Assembly (NCBI GenBank): GCA_026122225.1
Contig: JANEZZ010001905.1
Span: 434,001-498,000 of the forward strand
Source of the DNA: Heloderma charlesbogerti
Lineage: Eukaryota > Chordata > Lepidosauria > Squamata > Helodermatidae
Direction: 5' to 3'
Length of the DNA stretch: 64,000 bases
A program made the position numbers and the translations under genes. The notes below the pieces were generated by a model. That model saw nothing but the letters and a program-made list of their open reading frames with translations, was not told the origin of the DNA and did not search any database. This document shows positions 1 to 11,239 of this stretch, one piece after another; within the stretch, counting starts at the first letter, position 1, and the number at the start of each line of letters is the position of its first letter.

Positions 1-257
1 TGTCTCTGTTCCCGCTGAGCTTAGCTGCAGTCCTCACAGTAGCAGGAGGGGAGGGGGAGAGAATGGATTTTCCCAGCCACAATGTATTATTGTGAGCGAT
101 CCTGGTTTTTGAGGTGGCTTGATTTCACAGGGAATTAAAATCCATTTGCTTTACAGAAGACGTATATCTAATACAGAGAAGGAGTGACCAAGTTCACATG
201 ATCACCAGTGGTGGCACATGCTGGGCGACTTTTGGATATTCAAGCCTTGACTATGGC
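1..257. other. No gene seen
   Basis: No coding exon, RNA gene or clear repeat was recognised before the inverted repeat that starts at 258. Confidence 0.5.
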
Positions 258-360
258 TTGTTGTGTCATCCAAATCCGGCAAGGACAGGCTAACAAACCA
301 CCCAGAGCCCATGGGATGTTTTAGGATTGTGGGCTGTTTGCCGGATTTGGACAACACAAG
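258..360. mobile_element. Foldback MITE core (palindromic DNA element)
   Basis: Arms at 258-281 and 339-360 are inverted copies sharing the core CCAAATCCGGCA, and the middle (301-335) is itself partly self-complementary around CCCATGGG. The sequence therefore folds into a long hairpin. Weaker complementarity continues outward for some tens of bases. This is the form of a non-autonomous DNA transposon (MITE). No transposase is present, and the superfamily cannot be fixed because clear terminal repeats and target duplications were not found. Confidence 0.6.
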
Positions 361-792
361 AAACCGCAGTTGTGCCTTGAGTTGTCAAAATGGCCACCAG
401 CACACGCTGAGGCTGACCACGGCTTAAAAAAGCTGCAGTGGGCTGTTTGATTGTGTGAACAGGCCCAGGGGGAGAGAGAGAGAGAGAGAGAGACGGATTA
501 ACTGAGCTGCCTGCATCTTGGGACTCTCCTTGTGCTATGGGGACTGTCATGACAAGAGCCGGCACCACAGGCCCCAGCGAGGATTAGGTGGCCATGAGCA
601 CACTGCTGCCCCCTCAGCTTCCTAATGTACAATGGTGGGGTCCAGGGGGGTGGGGAGGTAGAAACTTATCTTAGGGGATGTCTAAAATTATGCATGTGAA
701 GTACTGTCGATACTCAGAAAGCACTACATACATGCTGTGATAAGGTAGTCTTGGTAGGGCCAAGGCCTCCCATGCAGACACAGGCCAAGGCA
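361..792. other. Non-coding stretch with a short GA microsatellite
   Basis: A (GA)n tract lies at 472-493. Nothing else was recognised; short open frames here show no family resemblance. Confidence 0.5.
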
Positions 793-960
793 AATCGTAG
801 AATCGCAGAGGGGGAGAGGCCTCGTAGGGCATCTAGCCCAACCCTCTGCTTGACGCCATCCAGAGACAGAGACCATCCTGCAGATAGCTGCCCGACCTCT
901 GCTTGAAGACACCCAGTGGGAGGAGCCCCCCCCCGATTGTTGGTCCTACTGTCCAGCTCA
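793..960 (-). mobile_element. CR1 LINE 3'-end fragment, old
   Basis: The plus strand begins with a degenerate copy of the CR1 terminal motif (TCGTAGAATCGCAGAG, compare TCATAGAATCATAGAG). It is followed by the complement of the CR1 C-terminal and 3' UTR sequence: 'catctagcccaaccctctgc', then a stretch like that in the other CR1 tails of this window. The element is on the minus strand and severely 5'-truncated. Divergence is clearly higher than in the CR1 copies near 20 kb and 61 kb. Confidence 0.6.
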
Positions 961-2990
961 TGGTCCCATCCTTGCCCTCTCCCAAAGCAGTGACTGGAGA
1001 GCCCCTTGTAAAATGGTTAGAAGGCAGACCTGTCCTATGATTAGAAGGTGGGCCTGTCTGCCACTCAGCCCCACCCACCCCTCTCCCCTCCCCCTCCCCA
1101 GCATTTAGACAAACAAAAGAAAAAGACACTATTTTTGGAGACATGCTGTCTGCCGTTCCACAGCTGAATTGTGAATAAAGCCTTGGGCAGGCTCCAGCTT
1201 GAATTCTGGTACTTCGGAAAGAACCCACCTGGGAAGCACCAGAAATGCTCCGAAGGGGCCCGATTCAGTTCAGGCTTCAGCCAAATACGATGCACACCCC
1301 TCGTTTCAGTACTTCTTTCTGTCTGCCTTCACAAGAGTGCTCATCAGTTCCATTGGGTGGTCCCAAGGGCAAGGTAGAGACGTTTTTCTCCCTCCATTTT
1401 TCCCCACACAAAGCGTAATTTCATAAACCTCCTTCCCTCCCCCCTCAGGCATTAAGAGCCCCACATGCTTTGAGCCTTTAAGCCTTTCCTTTTGAGTAAG
1501 GTGCTCCAGAGCCTTGCTCATTTTGGCCGGTCTTCTTTTATACCGCTGCAAGTGCTACAACAGCTTTTAAGATGGGGGGGGGTGGCTACTGGAACGGAAA
1601 GTGCCGTTGACTCTTGGGCATGACGAGGGAGCCACTGGCTGGGCATTGGCCGAAGCAGTTCCAGAAGTTGCTCACCATGTGCTTAAATCTGCCTCAAGGC
1701 CTTGGAGCCACGGGTGGCCCCAGCATGCTCACAGGATCCTCGGCGTTGGTCCGAATCCATCCGTAGCCCGTGGCACTGAGGAGGAGTAAGGGGGGGTGGG
1801 CCAATGCAGTACAGAGCAGCAACTGCTGCAGCGCAGGCCGTGAAGGCCACTCTGAGCTGTCATTTTAAACCAGATGTTTAGATCAATCAATCTGGCTGAA
1901 CCAGTCTTGGGAATTCTCTGTCATGCAGTCAGATTGTGCAACGGGATCCGTCCTGTCTGCCCCCAGCCCCCAAATGCTCTGCATTGCAGATGGTAGGACT
2001 AGTAGGGAGAGAATCGGGCAGAAGAGAGCCTTACAATAGAGGGAGGGAGGTACCAGTCTGAGGAGCTGGAAGCTTTTAACATCCCAAATCAAACCACTCT
2101 CTTACAGTAACTTGTTTGGAGAGGACTTTAAGATTTATGAGCTAGAATGGCAGATAAAAAAAGTGTAATCATTATAAGAACACACAGAGCTAAAAGAAGG
2201 TCTGGAGAAAAGGGAAGAGAAATTCTTCAAAGTAGTTTGCACCAGAGAGTATTACTTACACACACATAAACACACACTGAAACTATTAAATGTCATGTTT
2301 GCAGACCTGTTAACGAAATAGAGAATTCAGCAGCAAAATACGGCTGACAAGGAAATCGAAAAAAGAAAAGAAAGCAAAGCAAATATTAATGCATTAAGCA
2401 AACTGATTCCTCCTTGCCTACAAAAATGGGAAAGCTCTTTGTTACCAGAGGCAAGGCTCTGCTAGTCCTCTCCTCCGGGCTGTTAGGGAAAATTCTACAG
2501 CCAGCCCGCACCCCGGGGCTGCTGGCCTGCTAGGGTGCTTACAGGTGAGACGGTTATTGTGCAATCATCCTGCCTTGAGCACAGCATTTTAGCGGGGGGG
2601 GGGGGGGCCTGACAGCATCGTGTTCCATTTGTAACCCTCCCACAGATTCCATCTTTTCTCTTATTGCAGAAAATCCAAGGATGGAAAGATGGAATAGCTC
2701 AGTGTGTCTTTTGATTGGTAGTGCTAGGAGCCCTCTGTCTGGAAGCACCTTTCGAGGCTAGTCCCCGACAGCTGATGAGAATGGGGTGTGCGCTTGGGGG
2801 GGGGTGCGTGGGGGGGGGCAGGGCTTTAGCTATGTCTGCACAATTTGTAGTCTCTAGTGCAGTTCCTAGCCTTCTGAACTTTTGCTGGTGTCTTAACTAG
2901 GACCGCCTCTATGATGTATGTAATTTTCATAACAATTGCCCACTAAATTAAGAGAGGGAGCAGGGCCATTCCATCAGCCCTGGTGAAATA
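961..2990. other. Gene-free stretch, probably unique sequence
   Basis: No exon or RNA gene was recognised. A 14-base G homopolymer lies at 2594-2607, and further G-rich runs occur near 2797-2819. The short open frames have no detectable protein-family features. Confidence 0.45.
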
Positions 2991-3019
2991 ATTATTCCCC
3001 CCCTCTTCCCTCCTCATTC

Positions 3020-3165
3020 CTTTTTCCTTGTGTCTCCTGTCCTTTTAGATTGTAAGCCTGCAGACAGGGACTGCCTTGTTTTAGTTTATTCCAGGTAAAC
3101 TGCTCTGGGAGGATTTTTGGCTGAGGAGCCGCATAAAAATACTTCAAATAAATAAAACACAGGGG
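3020..3165 (+). mobile_element. L2-like LINE or SINE 3' tail
   Basis: The order 'attgtaagcctgcagacagg', then a 'taaactgctctgggagg' block, then 'aaatacttcaaataaataaa' matches the typical 3' end of amniote L2-related elements and of SINEs that borrow that tail: a 'ttgtaagc...gcagggac' block, a 'ctctggga' block and an A-rich simple repeat. No coding part is present, so it is either a 5'-truncated L2 or a SINE remnant. Confidence 0.5.
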
Positions 3166-3229
3166 AATAAGCACATCCTTTGTTTTGGGAAACCTGCAAA
3201 AGGCTGCTCTCGCACAAAGCATCCTGCAC

Positions 3230-3445
3230 TTATTCATCTGAAACTTGGCAGGTTTGACCCTTCAGAAGGAGCAATTATCCCTGCAAATTTCATCCATCTC
3301 CACCAAGAAATTAAAACGTTCCCTTAAAAAAAAATAATTATAATGTAAGGACACATAGCACAACACCTCCCCCCTCCCCTGACCTATTTGTCTGAGATTT
3401 GGCAGACATAATCCCCCTCCAAGATACTATAACTGCAGATTTCAT
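3230..3445. repeat. Degenerate direct repeat (about 155-bp spacing)
   Basis: Two related blocks, at about 3238-3300 and 3392-3465, share a pattern of 'gaaacttggcaggtttga' or 'gagatttggcagacataa', then a C-rich segment, then 'tgcaaatttcatc' or 'tgcagatttcatc'. This suggests an old tandem duplication or the interior of an old DNA transposon. No family could be assigned. Confidence 0.4.
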
Positions 3446-3589
3446 CTAATTTTGACAAAATGAAAAAAATGTCATTGCTGTACGTTGATTTCCAATGATA
3501 GACCACAGAAGGCATGAAGATTTGGATTTCTGAACAGAAATTTGGATTTGGAACCAAGGCAAAGCGGGTGGTCTCCAAATTTGTCCGCA

Positions 3590-4930
3590 CGGGCTGTTTC
3601 CCGAATTGCGGTTTGAATCCACCCTCCTGGGCAGCGCACGCTGCTGGTGAGAACGCCCTTATGGCCAGCGGATGGGCCGCATTTCTATTCTCTTGCTTTG
3701 GCCGTGGCTTGATTTTTCTCCGCACGCGCAAAGCCGGCACAGCCATTCCCGACGTCAGGAACCCCGCATCCCCGCGGGGAGCGGGCGCCTTCGAGGCCAG
3801 GTGCTTGCCAGCGTGGAAGCATTCGCCCGGCCGGGCTCGGCTCGGCTCGGCTCCCTCCCCGCGGCGGCGGCCCGGCTCCCCGGGGCAGGGTGCCCGCGCG
3901 GCGCTGCCTCCCGCGCTGCCAGAGCCACGGAAGATGTCGACGCTCAGCGCCTCGTGTTCGCAGGCTCGAGGCTGGCAGCGCGCCGGCCCCGTAACGCTCC
4001 TGGCCCGGCCAGGCCAGGCCGGTCCCCGCGCGCCCCCGGCGAACCCGCTGCCCGTGCGTCGCGGAGGGCGGTGGGCCGCCGGCGGAGGCGTGGGGCGCAA
4101 GCCACGAGGAGCGTCCCCCACGCAGGCTCCCGCCGTGAGGCGGCCCGCGCTGGAGAGGCTTCCGGGCGCGGTTCCCCCCCGCGTGCCGCGATGCGCAGGC
4201 ACCCGGGGGCGATCGGGAGGGCGCCCGGCCCGCAGCCCGGGCTCGCAGCGGGGGCAGCTGCCTGCGCCGCGCGGGGAGGGAGCTGCTGGCCGCTCCGCTG
4301 CGCCGCAGACGGCCCGGAGGCGCGCCGCCGCGCAGCGCCCGCGGGGCTCCGGCGGGGGGCGCGCCTGGCCTGGCGACGCCGCTCCGGCCCTGGGCGCCAA
4401 GCGCGGCTTGCCGGGCTGTGCCGGCCCCGCGGAGCGGCCGGCTGCTCAGGGACGAGCCCCGCGCCGCGTGCGCGGGCCCCGGCGCCTTCCCGAGGCGGCT
4501 GGTGGTTCCGGGCGCTCCGGGCCGGGCCTGCAGAGGGCCGCCCCGGCCTCCCTGGGCGGGGCCGCTGCCTTCGGGAGGCGAGGGGCGCCCTCGGGCCGCT
4601 TCGGCGCCGCCCCGCGTGGCGAGACGCGCAAGGCCGAGGTCGCTCGCCGCCGCCGGCAAGGCGTTCGTGCCTCTGCCGCGAAGCAGGCGCGCGGAGGAAG
4701 ACTCGCCCGTCGGCGCTGGCGCTGGCGCGCTTCTCCGCTCTCAGCAGCCCTCCCGGCCTGGCACCCTCCGGGTGTGCTGCACTGCGACCCCCAGAACCCC
4801 CGGGCCAGCGCTGCTAGCTGGGGGACTCTGGGCGCATCTGGAGGGCACCAGGTCGGCGAAGGCCGCTCTAAGCTCTCCCAAAGCGCTTTTGCCCGGAGAG
4901 GTTATCCAGGCACAGTTGCCTCTCCTTAGC
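3590..4930. promoter_or_regulatory. CpG island, probable promoter / 5' exon region
   Basis: This is by far the most GC-rich and CpG-dense block in the window, about 1.3 kb with runs such as GCGCGCCGCCGCGCAGCGCC. It contains several GC boxes (GGGCGG/CCGCCC-like) and a short GGCTC repeat at 3834-3852. In vertebrates such islands normally mark promoters and first exons. Long open frames cross it on both strands and in several frames, which is expected by chance where stop codons are rare. None gives a recognisable protein: they are Ala/Arg/Gly/Pro-rich compositional products. I could not decide the strand, the start site or the gene. Two splice-donor-like GTGAG sites near the island edge are not enough to call an exon. 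Confidence 0.75.
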
Positions 4931-7040
4931 CCTGCGGCACCTGCTTCGAATCGTCTCCCGAGGTCATTTTCCCTTAAGAAAAGGAGCTGTGAGAGTTTCG
5001 GGCACGTGCAGCCTGCAGTGTGTGCTTTCACCCTCAAGCAAGGGAGTGGAGGTTCTCCTTCCTGATTCTGCAACTCTTGACACATGAGCACAAAGCTCTT
5101 GAAAAGAAGATGGATGCAGCATCCCGATTAACCCAGATGCCTCCCGTGAATAATGATAATGGTGGCTTTGCTCAGCTATACAGATAACATCAATTTAATC
5201 ATTAAATAGGCTGACACAGAAATTGCTTCTCAACCAGCCTCCCATTCATCTGAGCTACTACCATAATTTTATTGAAGCGGGAGGTTTTTCACCTTGTACA
5301 TTTCTTCTCCTACTTTTGGTGCCAATTCCAATTATTCTTTATATTGAATCTAGGCTCAGCTTTGGAAACGCTGCCTTCTGGAAACCAAAGGCAGAACCTA
5401 CATGCAGAGCGGAATGTAAATCTCTCGGGGGCCAGGCAGACCTATGCAGTTTCACTGGTGTACATTTTATGTTTCTACAAAAATACATAAATTGCAGCTA
5501 AGAGACTGGGACTGAAAGCGTTCAGTACTCCAAGATACCCCTTCGACTATCGCAACCTGTATGTCTGGAACATCCTAGAAAGAGTCTGGCCCAAGCAGCC
5601 ACGTCATCTAACTGAGGACGGCTTATTGGTCACAGGCATGGCCTTGGCAGAGTAATTCCACACAGCTGGTCTGTCCAAAAACACTCAGCCTGTGAAGCCA
5701 GTCATGGCTCAAGCAAGTGTTGATCAGCAGCAGCTCCTATCTGTATGGCAGAAACACACGCCATTGTCTTTCCTGTTGTCCTAGAAAAAAATGAAGGTCA
5801 TGCTCCAGAGGATTGCTTGGAATGTCAGATAGTCCTTCTGCCCAAGGACACAATCTGTCTGATTTTGCTACTCTTGGAGAAAAACAGCTAAGAGTGGTCC
5901 AGATAAGATTACACATGGCAATTTTGAACAATCTAGCACAGACATGCTCCCATCTCCATCTGTTATCCAACCCCTGTTGTCCCCAGAAGATAATGGTCTA
6001 GGTACATATTTGACACCACCAGTTAAGATGCACCATAGCCATAGGCTTAGCAGTTGAGGTTGCTGAAGAGAGTTCAAAGTCTCCCTTAATGCAAGAGTGC
6101 CAGAAAAACCCAGGGGTTCGGTTCTCACTGTCCAATTGGGGTTTTGCTTAATGCCAAAGTCTCTGAAAATTGGAACCCCAAATCCCATTTGCAACATCAG
6201 AAAAGAAGAACCTGAAGAAAGGCCATTTCCTGATGTTCATGTAGAAGCTCTTCAGTAAGACCTGGGAGAATTACTTCCTTTAACCCAAGCCAGTCGAACA
6301 AAAATTACTTTTCTTGTCAGCCCCTTGGAGTGAGTGTGGTGAAACAAGCACTTGTGTCAGGTTAATTGTCCTCTGGATTGTCAAAAAACCAACACAAAGA
6401 GAATGCAGATATTAACTCAGACAAGTACTGGGTGCAATGCCAATATGTGGAACGGGAGGGAAGAGATTTGCCTGGCATATGCAACCTTCACTGAGAGGTC
6501 TACACAGACCATTTCAGGGTGGGAAGGTCACTTTGACCTTCAAACTGCTTTGTTGCATTTGTAAATGAAGCATAACGAAGCCTGCAGAGCAGGAAATAAA
6601 AAGTTGTGCATGTGTTTTAAGCTGCAGTCCAGACCTCTTGGTTGCTGCATTTAGGTCAAAGCTGGGAAAGAAACAAGAGATGCAGCTGCAGTCAGGGATG
6701 TTTGTGCACCAGTGTATTCACCCTGGATTTGGGCCAGGGCCGAGTCCTGAATATGTAGAGCTGTGTTGCCTCTGAGCATGTGCAGATTCTCGTTCTTCCT
6801 TGAGCATTCACACACATGCACACTGCAACGTCTGTTGCTTATGTGTGCATTTAAAGAAATCTCAGGACATCTTCTATAAGCACCAGCATTTATTAAGATG
6901 ACCAAAACATGAAAGGCCTCGACAAAACACTCCCAGGCCAGGACTATGAAACGGGGGGGCGGGGTGGGGGGCAGTCTTTGCTGTTTTCACTTGCACACTT
7001 GCAGATGAGCATTTCCTACAGTTCTCTTAAAGGAACAATA
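4931..7040. other. Gene-free stretch downstream of the CpG island
   Basis: No exon or repeat was securely recognised. An AT-rich block at about 5105-5260 is free of repeat similarity and rich in TAAT/ATTA motifs, so it could be conserved regulatory DNA, but this is not shown. A (CA)n tract follows at 7043-7059. Confidence 0.4.
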
Positions 7041-7247
7041 CACCACACACACACACACGCTCACATGTTCATGTGTGCGCGCTATTATACATTGCTGGAG
7101 CATCTCCCTGACCTTTTGTATGTAATATGCATTTGTTCTGCCACCTTTGCCTGTCTTCCATTGACAAGAGGTTGGTTGTTCTTTCAGTTCGAGACACTAA
7201 ACCAACCCAAATTATCCTGGAGTAGGTTATCAATGGTTCAAAATATA

Positions 7248-7645
7248 CTGTACGTGGGGCTGCCTTTGAAAACGGTCCAGAAAAGTCAGCTGGTCCAAAA
7301 TAGGGCAGCAAGATTGTTAACAGGGACTGGCCTGTGAGCTCATATTATGCCAGTACTTTTCCAGCTGCACTGGCTGCTGGAATTTCTGGGCTTGATTCAA
7401 AGTGCTGGTATTAACATTCAAAGCTCTTAACAGCTTGGGCTAGGTTATCTGAAGGATTGCCTCCTCCCATATGTGCCTTCCCGGACCTTAAGATCATCCT
7501 CAGCGGCCCTTCTCCGTGAGCGCTTGTCAAAGGAAGTGAGGCAGGTGGCTACTAGGAGGAGGGCTTTTTCTGCTGTGGCACCCTGGCTGTGGAATGAGCT
7601 CCCTAGTGAGGTTCACCTGGCACCTACAGTGTATTCTCAGTGCCA
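7248..7645 (+). mobile_element. L2 LINE fragment (C-terminal part of ORF2)
   Basis: The translation matches the last part of the L2 protein encoded at 58294-61326: 'VGLPLKTV' and '[15 protein letters not shown]', then 'SRTLRSSSAALL' in the next open segment, then 'AVAPWLWNELPSEV'. The copy lacks both the reverse transcriptase core and the 3' UTR, so it is an internal fragment. It has a TGA stop after 'LLTGTGL', at the same place as the copy at 13.7 kb, and further frame damage after it. Divergence is higher than for the 12.5-14.3 kb copy. Confidence 0.85.
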
Positions 7646-8091
7646 GAACAGTTATCCTTGTTCCAATATTTCTGGTCCTGACTGTACCTCAGTAGCTGCA
7701 TTGTGCAAAATGCCAAGCTGCCTGGGCATGGTGCGTTAGGACGCCTCTGCGTGTCTGCTGGAGACTAAGGCCTCCATTCCTGGCTCAGAGATGTAAGTAG
7801 TTTTAGAGACAATGCGGAAAGGGTCTCAATCCCAAAGGATGGCAGCTCTAACAACTCACACAACCTACATTTTCACAGGGCATCTGGCAAATGCAGAGAC
7901 AGGAACACGGGTCTATCAGGGACCAGAAGACAGGGACTGTCCCTGGAAAATGGAGACACCTGGAGCAGAAGCCTACACCCAAGAAGACTTCCGTGTGACT
8001 CAAAAGCGCCTTTCCTGCACTCCATTAAAAGCACCACCGCACTTGCTCTGCGATGAATGCCCTCAAAACCACCAGAAAAAGCGGGCTTCAT

Positions 8092-8103
8092 AAGTATCAT
8101 TTA
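8092..8103 (+). repeat. Left target-site duplication of RTE insertion
   Basis: AAGTATCATTTA here is repeated exactly at 8619-8630, directly flanking the RTE fragment at 8104-8618. Confidence 0.8.
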
Positions 8104-8618
8104 TTTTTGTTGTTTATTCGGTCAGTCGCTTCCGACTCTTCGTGACTTCATGGACCAGCCCGCGCCAGAGCTTCCTGTTGGCCATCGCCACCCCCAGCTC
8201 CCCCAAGGTCGAGCCCGTCACCTCCAGAATATCATCCCTCCATCTTGCGCTTGGATCCATCGGCCCCTCTTCCTGTTGCCTTCCACTTTCCCCAGCATCA
8301 GCATCTTCTCCAGGGTCTCCTGTCTTCTCATGATGTGGCCAGAGTACTTCAGTTTTGCCTTTCATATCCTTCCCTCAAGCGAGCAGTCTGGCTTTCTTTC
8401 CTGGAGTATGGACTGGTTTGATCTTCTTGCAGTCCAAGGCACTCTCAGAATTTTCCTCCAACAGCACAGTTCAAAAGCATCAATCTTCCCTCGCTCAGCC
8501 TTCCTTATGGTCCAGCTCTCGCAGCCACAGGTTACTACGGGGAATGCCATTGCTTTCACTATGCGGGCCTTTGTTGTCAGCGTGATGGCTCTGCTCTTCA
8601 CTATTTCGTCAAGATGTG
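8104..8618 (-). mobile_element. RTE (BovB-like, family 2) LINE, 5'-truncated
   Basis: On the minus strand the translation gives the C-terminal RTE protein: 'TLTTKARIVKAMAFPVVT', 'CESWTIRKAE', 'VPWTARRSNQSIL', then 'EVTGSTLGELGVA' and 'EVTKSRKRLTE'. A frameshift near 8365 separates the two segments. It is the same family as the larger copy at 41.3-42.7 kb. The 3' end reads GAATAAACAACAAAAA on the minus strand, and the whole insertion is bounded by a perfect 12-bp duplication. This is a typical target-primed reverse transcription product that lost its 5' end. Confidence 0.9.
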
Positions 8619-8630
8619 AAGTATCATTTA
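8619..8630 (+). repeat. Right target-site duplication of RTE insertion
   Basis: Exact copy of the 12-mer at 8092-8103. Confidence 0.8.
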
Positions 8631-8705
8631 TATTCATCATTTCACTTACATCCCGCTTTTTCCCCTCATGCAAGGAACCCATGGGGCCGTCGTGGTCCTC
8701 CGCGG
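8631..8705 (-). mobile_element. tRNA-derived SINE tail, split by the RTE insertion
   Basis: 'catcccgctttttcccctc' followed by 'atgcaaggaaccca' is the complement of the 3' part of the SINE seen more completely at 24142-24363. The SINE's AT-rich end continues on the other side of the RTE copy at about 8092-8103, so the RTE jumped into the SINE tail. Confidence 0.55.
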
Positions 8706-11037
8706 TTTAGCTTATCTGCTCCAACCCTAAGCATGGCTGGAATTCATGCTTTTGGCTGCCAGTGCTGTCTCCAAGCCCTTTGGGGGTAGAAAGCACACCT
8801 CTGGGTTCGGTTTCCAGCTCCACCACCTAGGCATGGCCACGTCTGGAACAAATGGCACCCTGAGCTGATCTTCTCTGCCCGGGCAATGTCAGCAGTGGCA
8901 CAACCCTTTGATCCAGTGAAGGGCTTGCTACAGGAACCTGGGCCTGGAATAGATCCCTGTTTGTCTAGGAACTGGCTGGCAGCTCTTGGCTGGCCCTTGT
9001 GAGAGGAGCAGAGGACGAATCCAAAGGAGACATTCACTGCATTGTGATGACATTGGAGCTTCTCCTTCCCCTTATTTTTTTCAGAAAAAGATTCCTTGAT
9101 GGCTGCAGTGCTCCTGCTGCTTGGAGAAAAGGGCCAGGGTGGGGTATGCTGCGAACGGTCCCTAAAACATCACTTCTCCACAGCCCGTCTGCTGTGGACA
9201 GACGGAAGAGTCAGCCTCAAGGGGGCCACGCAGACAGCCCTGGGAAGTCCGCAGCCTCCCACGGCTGCTCCAGACCAGCTGAGCGGGAGGCGGAGGCAGG
9301 GCAGAGCTGGTGACTGGGGGAAACAGCAGCCGGCTCGGGGAAGAGGAGACGGACGGACGGCACGAGGGCCCCACCGCTGCAGGCCCCGGAGGGCCCTTGG
9401 ATGGGGGGGGCGGAGAAAAATACGTTGTTTCAGCGCTCCACTGGTTCTCATCTTTTTAAGAGCACACATTTTTCATGCATATCCCGTCAGCTTGGTTATT
9501 CGTATTGATATCCATGCCTGTGCTGTTTTTGTGGTGTATTCGTACTTTACATGTTCTTTCTGACTCACCTGTGGCAGCAGCGGAGGTCTCCTCCGCCTTA
9601 TTGGGCCACCCTGACGGTGGCCATTTCTCCCTGCCCCCCGTCCTGGAGCAGCACATCCTGGGCATTGCAGGTAAATAACGTGGAGCCACCGAGAGGCCTC
9701 TGCTGATGCAGGTGAGCGCCCACCACCCCTGAACGGCACAAACGAGGAATAAATGGATACAATCGGATTCTGAAAGCGAACGCCACTTGTATCCACCCAT
9801 TTCCCTTCACATTCATTTCAGAACAAAATGCAGGATTTTAGGTTGGTTAGAGACAGCCCCTGCGAGGGTTGCAGCTCAGCGCAGAGGGAACGGGGGATTG
9901 TGGGGGCAGATGAGGGCAGCATTCCTGATCATAAGGAAGCGCTGCTGCTGCTGCTCCACCACTCCACCGCGGGGACCAAAGAGCCTTGTCAGGTCGACAT
10001 GCAGCTGGAGCCGAAGATTTCCCCAGGGACTGGGATGCAACATTTCCAGGTCCCCCACGGACATCCCTGAATTGTGTTTCCTTGAGCGAGTCTGTCGTCC
10101 CACAGTGTCTCGGAGAACAGCCTCTCCAGGGGGCTGCCATGATGGATCCAGGGTCATTAAGGGACTTCATGGACGCCCCTTATGTGGCCCAACATGCTCC
10201 CCCCATCTGTGCAGGTGAAGCCTGTCCTAGAGACAACAGAGGCCCCTGGTGGTCAGCCAGCCCAGTCAAGGAGAGGCAGCATCGCTTTATAGTGGAGCAG
10301 CTTGGCTCTTTTCTCTGCCAAAGAGCTCTCTTTAAATTGGGGCTGGGAAAAGTGAGGTGGGGAGATAGCTTGCCCTATAGAATCAAAATGTTTTCTAATC
10401 TCTCCTACCTCCTCCCCTGCAATCATCTGCTGAGATGATGATGGTGAATAAACATGCCTTTTGGAAACAGTTTTGCTTTCTGTTGCAGTATTTTTCTCTC
10501 TGGCACAATTTTTTTCTCTCTCTTTCTGAAGAAGTATTTAATTTGCCTCTTCTAAGTTTTCTTTCCTCTAATCTGGGTGCCATCACATCTTCCTGCTTTG
10601 TCTGATCTCCTTTGTTATCCTGCAGTTCCTTATCTTTCTTTCTTGGTCTTTTCCCCTCCCATGTACAATCTCAGTTATTTTATGCCAGGTGCAGGAAAAA
10701 AATGTATTTCTGAATTTGCAGAGGCAAGATACATTGGGAGAGCATTTGCAATTAGTGGGGGCAACCCACCTGGGTTTTGTTCTGTTCTCTGGCCTCAGTC
10801 CCCCCTCAGGCTTAGAGGAGGACCCTGAGGGGGAGAAAGCTTAATCAACTAATCCATCGTATGCTACTCCAGGACCTCCCAGGCAAGGGATGTGGCCTTA
10901 CTAGGCTCCTTGGAGCTCAGAGGGCACCCCCTGGATGCAGTCAAGTGAGACAGGGCAGGTTTCCAACCCTCAGGATGCCTTGTGGAGAATTTCACCAGAG
11001 CATGGGCAAATGGTGAGCAATGGTGAGACTATGTGAT
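8706..11037. other. Gene-free stretch
   Basis: No exon, RNA gene or clear repeat was recognised. A moderately GC-rich segment at about 9240-9420 is not dense enough in CpG to call an island. Confidence 0.4.
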
Positions 11038-11235
11038 GGGGTCCCGTAACTCCATGGCGGAGTATGTTGTCTGCATACAGGAGGGGTCCCCCTCCCCTTG
11101 GTTCAATTCCTAGCATTTCAGGTTAAAGGCATCTCAGGTAGCAAGTGCTGGGAAAAACTTCCCTGCCTGCTGCTCACCTGGGTAGACAATACTGCCCTAG
11201 ATGGACAGCACAAGGCAGCTTCATATGATGCTCCT
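11038..11235 (+). mobile_element. tRNA-headed squamate-type SINE
   Basis: The head carries a degenerate A box ('ccatggcggagtat') and a B box ('ggttcaattcctag') in tRNA spacing. The body ends in the family hallmark 'gtagacaatactgccctaga' followed by 'aaggcagcttcatatgatg'. At least five related copies lie in this window (near 15.4, 31.3, 32.5, 37.4 and 38.7 kb). It is not a working tRNA gene because no acceptor pairing follows the B box. Confidence 0.75.
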
Positions 11236-11239
11236 CTGA

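Noticed and set aside
3384..5065. Several long overlapping open frames (up to 471 codons) on both strands
   Set aside because: They lie in a CpG island where stop codons are rare; translations are Ala/Arg/Gly/Pro-rich in all frames with no known domain, so they are products of composition.
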